64,000 bases of DNA from NCBI RefSeq assembly GCF_046630445.1, contig NC_092334.1:188672501-188736500 (forward strand). Reading direction: 5' to 3'. The notes beneath the pieces were generated by a model that saw only the letters and a program-made list of their open reading frames with translations, was not told the DNA's origin and ran no database searches. The translations under genes and the position numbers were made by a program. Of this stretch, positions 13,919 to 31,280 are shown one piece after another; position 1 is the stretch's first letter, and each line of letters starts with the position of its first letter. Source of the DNA: Rutidosis leptorrhynchoides (taxonomy: Eukaryota; Streptophyta; Magnoliopsida; Asterales; Asteraceae).

Positions 13919-15902
13919 TGATAATGCTAAAAACGAACATATATTTTATAGCATTATTCCTCAAGAAAGAGAAGCTTTTAGTTGCAATTGTTCTATTTAC
14001 AAGTAATATTCGTTTAAATAATAAAAGGTGAAGACAAAAGACAGATTCGACGAATTGAAGACGCAAATGACCAAAAAGCTCAAAAGTACAAAAGACAATC
14101 AAAGAGGTTCCAATTATTGATAAGAAACGTCTCGAAATTACAAGAGTACAAGATTCAAAAAGCAAAGTACAAAATATAAAATTGTACGCAAGGACGTTCG
14201 AAAATTTGGAACCGGGACCAGAGTCAACTCTCAACGCTCGACGCAACGGACTAAAAATTATAAGTCAACTATGCACATAAATATAATATAATATTTAAAT
14301 AATTCTTATAATTATTTAATATATTATATTTATTTATAAAACCGTCGGTAAACAAAGAGCCAAACTCGTGTGAGCTGTATTCCCAAACTCCGCGACTCGC
14401 GGAGTTTGAAGGCCAAAAGGGCCGCGAGTCGCAGAGCCCTAAGTTTTGAAACTCCCTATAAAGCCAACCGAATTCTGATCATTTTTATCATCTTTTTTTC
14501 CTTCTTCTCTCAATATATACGTAATATATAATTTATATTTTAATTTTAATTTTAATTTTAAATCTTAATAATAAGGGTATGTTAGCGAATGTTGTAAGGG
14601 TGTAAGTCGAAATTCTGTCCGTGTAACGCTACGCTATTTTTAATCATTGTAAGTTATGTTCAACCTTTTTATATTAATGTCTCGTAGCTATGTTATTATT
14701 ATGCTTATTTAATGCAAAGTAATCATGATGTTGGGCTAATTACTAAAATTGGGTAATTGGGCTTTGTACCATAATTGGGGTTTGGACAAAAGAACGACAC
14801 TTGTGGAAATTAGACTATGGGCTATTAATGGGTTTTATATTAACTAAACAATACCTTGTTAATTTAATATACAAACTTATAATTCGACGTATTTATATTT
14901 AACCACATACGCTTGACTGGATACGGTGGGCGGGATATCTATAAATACCAATAATTATTCATTTTACCGGACACGGAACTGGATTAATAGTTAATAGACT
15001 TGTTGAAACAGGGGTGAATTACATTCAAGGGTAATTGGTGTAATTGTTAACAAAGTAGTAAAACCTTGGTTTACACGCAGTCGATAACCTGGTGTATTCA
15101 TTAAACAAAGTATTAAAACCTTGTTACAATTCGAATCCCGAATTAGTTGGAATATTTAACTTCGGGTATAAGAATAATTTGACGAGGATACTCGCACTTT
15201 ATATTTATGACTGATGGACTGTTATGGACAAAAACCAGACGGATATATTAAATAATCCAGGACAAAGGACAATTAACCCATGGGCATAAAACTAAAATCA
15301 ACACGTCAAACATCATGATTACGGAAGTTTAAATAAGCATAATTCTTTTATTTCATATTTAATTTCCTTTATTTTATATTTAATTGCACTTCTAATTATC
15401 GCATTTTTTTATTGTTATTGTATTTAAGTACACTTTTAATTATCGTACTTTTTAATTATCGCAAGTTTATTTTATCGCAATTTTATTATTCGCAATTTCA
15501 TTATCGTTATTTACTTTACTCTTTAATTTAAGTCTTGTATTTATTTTTAATATTTTACATTTGGTTTTAACTGTGACTAAAGTTTTAAAATCGACAAACC
15601 GGTCATTAAACGGTAAAAACCCCCTTTATAATAATAATATTACTTATATATATATTTGTATTTTTATAAAAGTAAACTAATATAGCGTTAAGCTTTGTTT
15701 AAAAAGATTCCCTGTGGAACGAACCGGACTTACTAAAAACTACACTACTGTACGATTAGGTACACTGCCTATAAGTGTTGTAGCAAGGTTTAAGTATATC
15801 CATTCTCTAAATAAATAAATATCTTGTGTAAAAATGTATCGTATTTAATAGTATTTCCTGCTAAAATTTAATAGTATTTTATACCCCTTAGCTTTGACAT
15901 CA
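13919..15902 (+). mobile_element. Solo-2: solo LTR in LARD-1 leader
   Basis: 1,984 bp, TGATAATG...GACATCA. The uninterrupted site survives in the second leader (about 50020-50045), which shows that the target was TTTAT. The flanks here are TTTAG (13914-13918) and TTTAT (15903-15907), so the left duplication has one substitution. It is the same family as Solo-1, in the opposite orientation. It contains a perfect palindrome at 14385-14407 with 11-base arms. Confidence 0.88.
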
Positions 15903-16067
15903 TTTATCGCAATTTAATTATCGCAATATACATTCTCGCAATTTTATTTATCGTCATTTAATTTCTGTTATTTACTTTACGCATTTTATTTATCGTCATT
16001 TAATTTCTGTATTTATTTCACTTTAAATATCGGGACACGTATACAAGGTTTTGACATATCATATCGA

Positions 16068-16160
<93 letters not shown>

Positions 16161-18100
16161 CTTGGAATAACCATAGACACTCTATATGCAGTAATGATCG
16201 AGTTCTCTATACAGGGTTGAGGTTGATTCTACAATAATATATATACTTTGAGTTGTGATCAAGTCTGAGACATGTACACGGGTCACGATACGTATTAATT
16301 AATTCGAATATTATATATTAAACTATATATGAATTATTGAATCGCTAACTGTGGACTATCAACTGAGGACTAATAATATTGGACAATTAAAATGAATTAA
16401 AATATTGATTATAACATATGAAACTAAACATTTCTTCAAATTTTCCACTTGAGTTCATCTTAAACCTCATTTGTATCTTGACGATTACAATCTGCGTTCA
16501 AACCTTTCATGATTCTTGAAAACACCTCAATCGAAAGGATGAACTGACCGCACTTTACCTACGGAAGAAAAGATTGATGCATATAGTTATGCACATGAAA
16601 AACTCTCAGAAACTGAGCAAACGTTTAAAACGTAGCTATGCTAATTTCTTAGTGTTATTATTATCCAAAATAACTTTGCAATCCCTTTCCAAATTAGCAA
16701 ATTTTGTCACAGTTCCAGCAAGTCAACTTTGACTTTTCGTTCGAAACAACCTTATTATAACCTTGATTTATATGTGTGCTCTTTTATTGTTACCGGGGAA
16801 CCTTTTATTATATTCCACCATATTACCAGCAGATGTACCAGAAACCTCGTCGCTCCTTGGTTTAAATCTCTCCGACAAATTACTAAATTTATCTATTGAA
16901 GTCTCATCATGTACTCATCCGCATCTTGTAACAAGAATTGCCATACCAATTACCGGGAATCAGAAAATCTGTATTGTGAGGCTCGCAACATTTCCACATC
17001 AACAGTTATATGTATCCATATAACATTTACCTCTTAGAACTATGATCTTCCATTCTGAAATTCTGAAAAGCACCCATTCTGCGAATTAATACTCTGAATT
17101 TTGAAAAATTGAATGAAGTAACAAAAACTGTAAACGACCTCAAAAGCCAAAAGTTGATGATAAAGAATTGTATGTTGGCAAAGCTCAGAAAAAGTTTGAA
17201 AATGAAAAACTGATTGAGCAAAATACGAAGGAGTCACTGAACAAATCACAAGGACTAAACTTGTACATTAAGAATCCTGATGATTCTGTTTCTGATGAAA
17301 TCTTTAGCGCATACCTTGCTTTTGACTCCAAACTCTTGCGGATAAATTTTCTTCACCATCCTTCGATATTAGAAATTCCAAGATATCATCGTATCATTCA
17401 TTATAAATACTCTCCATATTTTTGAAGATATTTTCATAACTATTCTTATCTGAAATCATTAATCTCTTAGTGCTATCAGTGTTACATCATATAGAAACTG
17501 TTAGTTTCTATATTCTGTAAAATTTCGAGCTTAAAAGATGAATGTTATTGAAGTAATGTTGAGAACTGATGCATGAGTTAGTATAATATAATGACACTTG
17601 ATCAACGTGATTATATTACAATAAGTCATGCTGAGTTTCTAATGGGACGTGATGATTCACAGATCATAACGTCATCATGTGCCATGTTACATAACTCTTC
17701 CATTCTACTTAACTCCTGAACAAATCAAGAAAATGTATTCTTGATGGTTCTATCTTCCGTGATGTTGATAAATTTGAAAATCAAATCGTGCTATCACGTT
17801 CCTTTCTGCTTAGAACATTATAATCATTCGAAACTCTATATCTCCAAATTCTGGACCATTATTCGCTTGACTTGAAGTCGGGAAGAGAAAACAAAAGCAT
17901 AGAGCTTTGAAATATAAGGGAGAATATAAAGCCCGATAACAACACATAAATTACAAACCGTGTATATCAATGTTTATCGCAACATAAAGACACGTGAGAA
18001 TTAAAAACATTATAATCCCAAGGGCAAAGTAGAAGAAAGCAGATTCCTCTGGTGGAAGTTGGAAAAGGAGAATGATTGTTGCGATAGTAAGGATGAGGAC
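15903..18100 (+). other. LARD-1 internal sequence, non-coding
   Basis: Continuation of the LARD-1 leader/internal region. It includes an (AT)n run (16069-16159) and about 1.7 kb of AT-rich sequence without a convincing long frame. Short open frames at 16763-17023 and 17168-17425 have no recognisable domain, and I do not call them genes. The region ends at the Gypsy-A insertion. Confidence 0.6.
16069..16159. repeat. (AT)n microsatellite
   Basis: About 90 bp of alternating AT. The homologous tract in the second leader is at 50197-50309. Confidence 0.95.
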
Positions 18101-21100
18101 TGAAATGTCCCGTTCTTATTGATTAAAAACGTTCCATATTAATTGATTTCGTTGCGAGGTTTTGACCTCTATATGAGATGTTTTTCAAAGACTGCATTCA
18201 TTTTAAAACAAACCATAACCTTTATTTCATCAATAAAGGTTTAAAAAGCTTTACGTAGATTATCAAATAATGATAATCTAAAATATCCTGTTTACACACG
18301 ACCATTACATAATGGTTTACAATACAAATATGTTACAACAAAATAAGTTTCTTGAATGCAGCTTTTACACAATATCATACAAGCATGGACTCCAAATCTC
18401 GTCCTTATTTAAGTATGCGACAGCGGAAGCTCTTAATAATCACCTGAGAATAAACATGCTTAAAACGTCAACAAAAATGTTGGTGAGCTATAGGTTTAAC
18501 CTATATATTATCAAATCATAATAATAGACCACAAGATTTCATATTTCAATATACATCCCATACATAGAGATAAAAATTATTCATATGGTGAACACCTGGT
18601 AATCGACATTAACAAGATGGATATATAAGAATATCCCCATCATTCCGGGACACCCTTCGGATATGATATAAATTTCGAAGTACTAAAGCATCCGATACTT
18701 TGGATGGGGTTTGTTAGGTCCAATAGATCTATCTTTAGGATTCGCGTCAATTAGGGTGTTTGTTCCTTAATTCTTAGATTACCAGACTTAATAAAAAGGG
18801 GCATATTCGATTTCGATAATTCAACCATAGAATGTAGTTTCACGTACTTGTGTCTATTTTGTAAATCATTTATAAAACCTGCATGTATTCTCATCCCAAA
18901 AATATTAGATTTTAAAAGTGGGACTATAACTCACTTTCACAGATTTTTACTTCGTCGGGAAGTAAGACTTGGCCACTGGTTGATTCACGAACCTATAACA
19001 ATATATACATATGTATCAAAGTATGTTCAAAATATATTTACAACACTTTTACTATATATTTTGATGTTTTAAGTTTATTAAGTCAGCTGTCCTCGTTAGT
19101 AACCTACAACTAGTTGTCCACAGTTAGATGTACAGAAATAAATCGATAAATATTATCTTGAATCAATCCACGACCCAGTGTATACGTATCTCAGTATTGA
19201 TCACAACTCAAACTTTATATATTTTGGAATCAACCTCAACCCTGTATAGCTAACTCCAACATTCACATATAGAGTGTCTATGGTTGTTCCGAAATATATA
19301 TAGATGTGTCGACATGATAGGTCGAAACGTTGTATACGTGTCTATGGTATCTCAAGATTACATAATATACAATACAAGTTGATTAAGTTATGGTTGGAAT
19401 AGATTTGTTACCAATTTTCACGTAGCTAAAATGAGAAAAATTATCCAATCTTGTTTTACAAGTCGTTTTTGTAAAGGTAGCCATTTCAGTCGAAAGAACG
19501 ACGTCTAGATGACCATTTTAGAAAACATACTTACACTTTGAGTTTAACCATGATTTTTGGATATAGTTCCATGTTCATAAGAAAAATCATTTTCCCAGAA
19601 GAACAACTTTTAAATCAAAGTTTATCATAGTTTTTAATTAACTAACCCAAAACAGCCCACGGTGTTACTACGACGGCGTAAATTCGGTTTTACAATGTTT
19701 TTCGTGTTTCCAGGTTTTAAATCATTAAGTTAGCATATCATATAGATATAGAACATGTGTTTAGTTGATTTTAAAAGTCAAGTTAGAAGGATTAACTTTT
19801 GTTTGCGAACAAGTTTAGAATTAACTAAACTATGTTCTAGTGATTACAAGTTTAAACCTTCGAATAAGATAGCTTTATATGTATGAACCAAATGATGTTA
19901 TGAACATCATTACTACCTTAAGTTCCTTGGATAAACCTACTGGAAAAGTGAAAAATGGATCTAGCTTCAACGGATCCTTGGATGGCTCGAAGTTCTTGAA
20001 GCAGAATCATGACACGAAAACAAGTTCAAGTAAGATCATCACTTGAAATAAGATTGTTATAGTTATAGAAATTGAACCAAAATTTGAATATGATTATTAC
20101 CTTGTATTAGAATGATAACCTACTGTAAGAAACAAAGATTTCTTGAGGTTGGATGATCACCTTACAAGATTGGAAGTGAGCAAGCAAACTTGAAAGTATT
20201 CTTGATTTTATGTAACTAGAACTTGTAGAATTTATGAAGAACACTTAGAACTTGAAGATAGAACTTGAGAGAGATCAATTAGATGAAGAAAATTGAAGAA
20301 TGAAAGTGTTTGTAGGTGTTTTTGGTCGTTGGTGTATGGATTAGATATAAAGGATATGTAATTTTGTTTTCATGTAAATAAGTCATGAATGATTACTCAT
20401 ATTTTTGTAATTTTATGAGATATTTCATGCTAGTTGCCAAATGATGGTTCCCACATGTGTTAGGTGACTCACATGGGCTGCTAAGAGCTGATCATTGGAG
20501 TGTATATACCAATAGTACATACATCTAAAAGCTGTGTATTGTACGAGTACGAATACGGGTGCATACGAGTAGAATTGTTGATGAAACTGAACGAGGATGT
20601 AATTGTAAGTATTTTTGTTAAGTAGAAGTATTTTGATAAGTGTATGGAAGTCTTTCAAAAGTGTATAAATACATATTAAAACACTACATGTATATACATT
20701 TTAACTGAGTCGTTAAGTCATCGTTAGTCGTTACATGTAAGTGTTGTTTTGAAACCTTTAGGTTAACGATCTTGTTAAATGTTGTTAACCCAATGTTTAT
20801 AATATCAAATGAGATTTTAAATTATTATATTATCATGATATTATGATGTATGAATATCTCTTAATATGATATATATACATTAAATGTTGTTACAACGATA
20901 ATTGTTACATATATATCTCGTTTCAAAATCATTAAGTTAGTAGTCTTGCTTTTACATATGTAGTTCATTGTTAATATACTTAATGATATGTTTACTTATC
21001 ATAATATTATGTTAACTATATATATAACCATATATATGTCATCATATAGTTTTTACAAGTTTTAACGTTCGTGAATCACCGGTCAACTTGGGTGGTCAAT

Positions 21101-21232
21101 TGTCTATATGAAACCTATTTCAATTAATCAAGTATTAACAAGTTTGATTGCTTAACATGTTGGAAACATTTAATCATGTAAATATCAATCTCAATTAATA
21201 TATATAAACATGGAAAAGTTCGGGTCACTACA
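18101..21232 (-). repeat. Gypsy-A 3' LTR (3,132 bp, internal 121-bp deletion)
   Basis: Matches the 5' LTR except for small changes and one deletion at about 19456-19459. The sequence corresponding to 29253-29373 is missing there, and the break lies in a shared TTAC. The conserved hairpin is at 18469-18482. Confidence 0.93.
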
Positions 21233-21245
21233 GTACCTACCCGTT
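21233..21245 (-). other. Gypsy-A polypurine tract
   Basis: On the minus strand AACGGGTAGGTAC abuts the 3' LTR start (TGTAGTGACC). It is preceded by a TTCGGGACGAAATTT segment shared with LARD-1 and Gypsy-B. Confidence 0.8.
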
Positions 21246-21267
21246 AAATAAATTTCGTCCCGAAATT

Positions 21268-25919
<4,652 letters not shown>

Positions 25920-26051
25920 TTCCTTCAAAATAGTCAAATGGAACAAGTTAATCATACAGAATATTAAGAGTAGTTAATAGTATTTCGTAGCATAATATGA
26001 ACTCATTTATAAAAGCTTTTTCTTCATATTAGCGTTTTATAAGTTTAAATT

Positions 26052-26068
26052 CGGGTAGTACCTACCCG
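26052..26068 (-). other. Gypsy-A leader hairpin with polypurine-like arm
   Basis: CGGGTAGTACCTACCCG, a seven-base inverted repeat with a three-base loop. On the minus strand it contains AACGGGTAGGTAC, identical to the element's polypurine tract at 21233-21245. It lies between the F-box ORF and gag. Confidence 0.6.
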
Positions 26069-26401
26069 TTAAGTTCATACTTAGTAGCTAATATACAATT
26101 CAACTACTACAATTCTATATGAAAAACTGATTATAATAATATTTCACGTTCAAACTTTTACACAATATTTTACAAACTTACAATACCGCTTATTTTACAT
26201 ATAGCATGAAATATAGCACACAATAAATTTGATACAAGATGGTTGTGAAGATAATTCTAGCTAGTACACAAGTCATTCAGCAAAGTCAATAAAGACACGT
26301 AATTCATACATCCAGAAACAAGTCATGCATTCTGGTTTTACTAGGACTACTTCCCATCCTTGGTCTTGTGGAACATAAACGTTATGGTGGTTGATAAGAC
26401 A

Positions 26402-26944
26402 TCATGTTGTAACGTCCTCAAAGGGACGAGGGTTACGTAATGACCAACAGTCTCGTAATAACCTAAAAACCTCATTTCTTACCCCAATTACCGACTCCGT
26501 CACTTGTGGGAACGTTTTGTTTAATAGTTGTAGCCCGATGCTCTTTTTCTCACTTTGGTGAGAAGCGAACATTACTAACCCGTAAGCATAGCATGCTTCT
26601 TTATGTTGCATGTTAGCCGCTTTTTCTAAATCATGAAGTCCTATATTCGGATACATTGAGTCAAAATAACTTCTTAACCCGTTGCGTAAAATAGCATTTG
26701 GGTTCCCCGCAATATATGCGTCAAAGTAAACACATCGTAACTTATGGGTTTCCCAATGTGATATCCCCCATCTTTCAAACGAAAGTCTCTTATAAACCAT
26801 GACATTCTTGGAACGTTCTTCGAATGTCTTACAAACTGATTTCGCCGTAAATAGTTGTGCCGAAGAATTCTGACCGACTCTAGACAAGATTTCATCAATC
26901 ATGTCTCCGGGTAGGTCTCTTAAAATATTGGGTTGTCTATCCAT
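26402..26944 (-). CDS. F-box protein (At2g35280/At1g67623-like) carried by Gypsy-A, truncated at C-terminus
   Basis: 180 codons. Residues 7-47 form an F-box-like segment (LRDLPGDMIDEILSRVGQ, then LFTAKSVCKTFEE). The rest resembles the C-terminal part of the plant At2g35280/At1g67623 F-box family: a conserved 'GNPNAILRNGL' stretch, a 'GLHDLEKAANMQHKEACYAYGLVM' Sel1-like helical repeat and a 'GLQLLN' motif. In that family the F-box is expected to bind SKP1 within SCF ubiquitin ligases. Compared with the Gypsy-B copy it ends about 47 codons early at a TGA replacing an Arg codon, and it differs at about 12 of 180 residues. The frame is otherwise open although the neighbouring gag-pol has several stops. 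It has the same sense as gag-pol and lies between the acidic ORF and gag. Family assignment is from memory of the pattern. Confidence 0.78.
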   Translation of the reverse strand: MDRQPNILRDLPGDMIDEILSRVGQNSSAQLFTAKSVCKTFEERSKNVMVYKRLSFERWGISHWETHKLRCVYFDAYIAGNPNAILRNGLRSYFDSMYPNIGLHDLEKAANMQHKEACYAYGLVMFASHQSEKKSIGLQLLNKTFPQVTESVIGVRNEVFRLLRDCWSLRNPRPFEDVTT

Positions 26945-27084
26945 TTTGTGTTTTTATACTGTAAAATAGACAAGAGTTAGATTCATAAAAAAAAAAATAC
27001 TTATTAATACAAGCAATTTTTACATATATCATAAAGCATAAGCACACTATATTACATATATTACACCACACGAATACAACTATC

Positions 27085-27686
27085 TTATTCCGACTTGTTC
27101 GTTTCCTCTTCTTCGGTTTTGGTTCGTTTTGCCAAGTTTCTAGGGATATATGATGTTCCCCTAATACGAGCTGTCGTTTTCCACAACGGTTTAGAAAAAT
27201 CTGGTGGTTTAGAGGTTCCCGGGTCATTGTTACAACTTAAGGGCTTCGGGGGTTGACGATACATATAAAGTTCATCGGGGTTGGAATTAGATTTCTCTAT
27301 TTTTATGCCCTTTCCCTTATTATTTTTTTTTTGCCTTTTTAAATTCAGTTGGGGTAATTTCTATAACATCATCGGAATTCTCGTCAGAATCCGATTCATC
27401 GGAGAATTGGTAATCCTCCCAATATTTTGCTTCCTTGGCGGAAACACCATTGACCATAATTAACCTTGGTCGGTTGGTTGAGGATTTTCTTTTACTTAAC
27501 CGTTTTATTATTTCCCCCCACCGGTTCTATTTCCTCCTCTGGTTCCTCCTCTTCCGGTTCTGATTCTTCTTCCGGTTCTGATTCTTCTTCCGGTTCTTCT
27601 TCGGGAACTTGTGAATCAGTCCAATATATATTCGACTCTTCGTTATTATTAGGTGAGTCAATGGGATTTGTGCTAGAGGTAGACAT
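27085..27686 (-). pseudogene. Gypsy-A acidic accessory ORF, frameshifted
   Basis: Starts MSTSSTNPIDSPNNNEE and continues into Glu/Pro/Ser repeats (PEEESEPEEESE). A run of six C at about 27534, where Gypsy-B has five, shifts the frame after about 60 codons. The downstream part, ending at 27085, still resembles the C-terminal half of the Gypsy-B protein. No function is assigned. Confidence 0.75.
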
Positions 27687-27881
27687 CTATCACACAATAT
27701 CAAACATGTTAAGAGATTAATATATCACATAATATATACATGTTAATAATATATAGTTTCCAACAAAAATGTTAAGCAATCATTTTTAAAGAAAACACGG
27801 TCGAAGTTCAGACTCACTAATGCATCCTAACAAACTCGATAAGACACACTAATGCAAATTTTCTGGTTCTCTAAGACCAAC

Positions 27882-27893
27882 GCTCGGATACCA
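27882..27893 (-). other. Gypsy-A primer-binding site, variant
   Basis: Minus strand TGGTATCCGAGC directly after the 5' LTR. It differs from the usual TGGTATCAGAGC at one base. The same variant is present in Gypsy-B. Confidence 0.88.
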
Positions 27894-27895
27894 AC

Positions 27896-30800
27896 TGAAA
27901 TGTCCCGTTCTTATTGATTAAAAACGTTCCATATTAATTGATTTCGTTGCGAGGTTTTGACCTATATATGAGACGTTTTTCAAAGAATGCATTCATTTTA
28001 AAACAAACCATAACCTTTATTTCATCAATAAAGGTTTAAAAAGCTTTACGTAGATTATCAAATAATGATAATCTAAAATATCCTGTTTACACACGACCAT
28101 TACATAATGGTTTACAATACAAATATGTTACAACAAAATAAGTTTCTTGAATGCAGTTTTTACACAATATCATACAAGCATGGACTCCAAATCTCATCCT
28201 TATTTAAGTATGCGACAGCGGAAGCTCTTAATAATCACCTGAGAATAAACATGCTTAAAACGTCAACAAAAATGTTGGTGAGCTATAGGTTTAACCTATA
28301 TATTATCAAATCATAATAATAGACCACAAGATTTCATATTTCAATATACATCCCATACATAGAGATAAAAATTATTCATATGGTGAACACCTGGTAATCG
28401 ACATTAACAAGATGCATATATAAGAATATCCCCATCATTCCGGGACACCCTTCGGAAATGATATAAATTTCGAAGTACTAAAGCATCCGGTACTTTGGAT
28501 GGGGTTTGTTAGGCCCAATAGATCTATCTTTAGGATTCGCGTCAATTAGGTTGTTTGTTCCCTAATTCTTAGATTACCAGACTTAATAAAAAGGGGCATA
28601 TTCGATTTCGATAATTCAATCATAGAATGTAGTTTCACGTACTTGTGTCTATTTTGTAAATCATTTATAAAACCTGCATGTATTCTCATCCCAAAAATAT
28701 TAGATTTTAAAAGTGGGACTATAACTCACTTTCACAGATTTTTACTTCCTCGGGAAGTAAGACTTGGCCACTGGTTAATTCACAAACCTATAACAATATA
28801 TACATATGTATCAAAGTATGTTCAAAATATATTTACAACACTTTTAATATATTTTGATGTTTTAAGTTTATTAAGTCAGCTGTCCTCGTTAGTAACCTAC
28901 AACTAGTTGTCCACAGTTAGATGTACAGAAATAAATCGATAAATATTATCTTGAATCAATCCACGACCCAGTGTATACGTATCTCAGTATTGATCACAAC
29001 TCAAACTATATATATTTTGGAATCAACCTCAACCCTGTATAGCTAACTCCAACATTCACATATAGAGTGTCTATGGTTGTTCCGAAATATATATAGATGT
29101 GTCGACATGATAGGTCGAAACATTGTATACGTGTCTATGGTATCTCAAGATTACATAATATACAATACAAGTTGATTAAGTTATGGTTGGAATAGATTTG
29201 TTACCAATTTTCACGTAGCTAAAATGAGAAAAATTATCCAATCTTGTTTTACCCATAACTTCTTCATTTTAAATCCGTTTTGAGTGAATCAAATTGCTAT
29301 GGTTTCATTTTGAACTCTATTTTATGAATATAAACAGAAAAAGTATAGGTTTATAGTCGGAAAAATAAGTTACAAGTCATTTTTGTAAAGGTAGTCATTT
29401 CAGTCGAAAGAACGACGTCTAGATGACCATTTTAGAAAACATACTTACACTTTGAGTTTAACCATGATTTTTGTATATAGTTTCATGTTCATAAGAAAAA
29501 TCATTTTCCCAGAAGAACAACTTTTAAATCACAGTTTATCATAGTTTTTAATTAACTAACCCAAAACAGCCCGCGGTGTTACTACGACGACGTAAATTCG
29601 GTTTTACAATGTTTTTCGTGTTTCCAGGTTTTAAATCATTAAGTTAGCATATAATATAGATATAGAACATGTGTTTAGTTTATTTTAAAAGTCAAGTTAG
29701 AAGGATTAACTTTTGTTTGCGAACAAGTTTAGAATTAACTAAACTATGTTCAAGTGATTACAAGTTTAAACCTTCGAATAAGATTGCTTTATATGTATGA
29801 ATCGAATGATGTTATGAACATCATTACTACCTTAAGTTCCTTGGATAAACCTACTAGAAAAGTGAAAAATGGATCTAGCTTTAACGGATCCTTGGATGGC
29901 ACGAAGTTCTTAAAGCAGAATCATGACACGAAAACAAGTTCAAGTAAGATCATCACTTGAAATAAGATTGTTATAGTTATAGAAATTGAACCAAAGTTTG
30001 AATATGATTATTACCTTGTATTAGAATGATAACCTACTATAAGAAACAAATATTTCTTTAGGTTGGATGATCACCTTACAAGATTGGAAGTGAGCTAGCA
30101 AACTTGAAAGTATTCTTGATTTTATGTAACTAGAACTTGTAGAATTTATGAAGAACACTTAGAACTTGAAGATAGAACTTGAGAGAGATCAATTAAATGA
30201 AGAAAATTGAATAATGAAAGTGTTTGTAGGGGTTTTTGGTCGTTGGTGTATGGATTAGATATAAAGGATATGTAATTTTGTTTTCATGTAAATAAGTCAT
30301 GAATGATTACTCATATTTTTGTAATTTTATGAGATATTTCATGCTAGTTGCCAAATGATGGTTCCCACATGTGTTAGGTGACTCACATGGGCTGCTAAGA
30401 GCTAATCATTGGAGTGTTTATACCAATAGTACATACATCTAAAAGCTGTGTATTGTACGAGTACGAATACGGGTGCATACGAGTAGAATTGTTGATGAAA
30501 CTGAACGAGGATGTAATTGTAAGTATTTTTGTTAAGTAGAAGTATTTTGATAAGTGTATGGAAGTCTTTCAAAAGTGTATAAATACATATTAAAACACTA
30601 CATGTATATACATTTTAACTGAGTCGTTAAGTCATCGTTAGTAGTTACATGTAAGTGTTGTTTTGAAACCTTTAGGTTAACGATCTTGTTAAATGTTGTT
30701 AATCCAATGTTTATAATATCAAATGAGATTTTAAATTATTATACTATCATGATATTATGATGTATGAATATCTCTTAATATGATATATATACATTAAATG

Positions 30801-31146
30801 TTGTTACAACGATAATTGTTACATATATGTCTCGTTTCAAAATCATTAAGTTAGTAGTCTTGCTTTTACATATGTAGTTCATTGTTAATATACTTAATGA
30901 TATGTTTACTTATCATAATATCATGTTAACTATATATATAACCATATATATGTCATCATATAGTTTTTACAAGTTTTAACGTTCGTGAATCACCGGTCAA
31001 CTTGGGTGGTCAATTGTCTATATGAAACCTATTTCAATTAATCAAGTCTTAACAAGTTTGATTGCTTAACATGTTGGAAACATTTAATCATGTAAATATC
31101 AATCTCAATTAATATATATAAACATGGAAAAGTTCGGGTCACTACA
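27896..31146 (-). repeat. Gypsy-A 5' LTR (3,251 bp)
   Basis: TG...CA-bounded, with the undeleted counterpart of 18101-21232. Its 5' half (transcript sense) differs clearly from Gypsy-B LTRs (region about 29830-30640). The 3' half is nearly identical to them. Confidence 0.94.
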
Positions 31147-31280
31147 GTGACAAGGATCAGAACTGGGTTAAGCATTTTCAGAATCTTTTGGATGTATGAA
31201 ATAAGAAGGAAAATATAGGAATGGTGAGAATAATGGAACGGAAGAGTTTAATTTATAATGGAAATTTCAGACAGAGTAAT
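31147..31280 (+). other. LARD-1 internal sequence between Gypsy-A and Gypsy-B
   Basis: 134 bp of host (LARD-1) sequence, no gene. It ends in GTAAT (31276-31280), the left target duplication of Gypsy-B. Confidence 0.8.

Noticed and set aside
18312..18521. Repeated 69-codon frame (also 28107-28316) and the 74/87-codon frames nearby
   Set aside because: They lie antisense within Gypsy-A LTRs. They are repeated only because the LTRs are.
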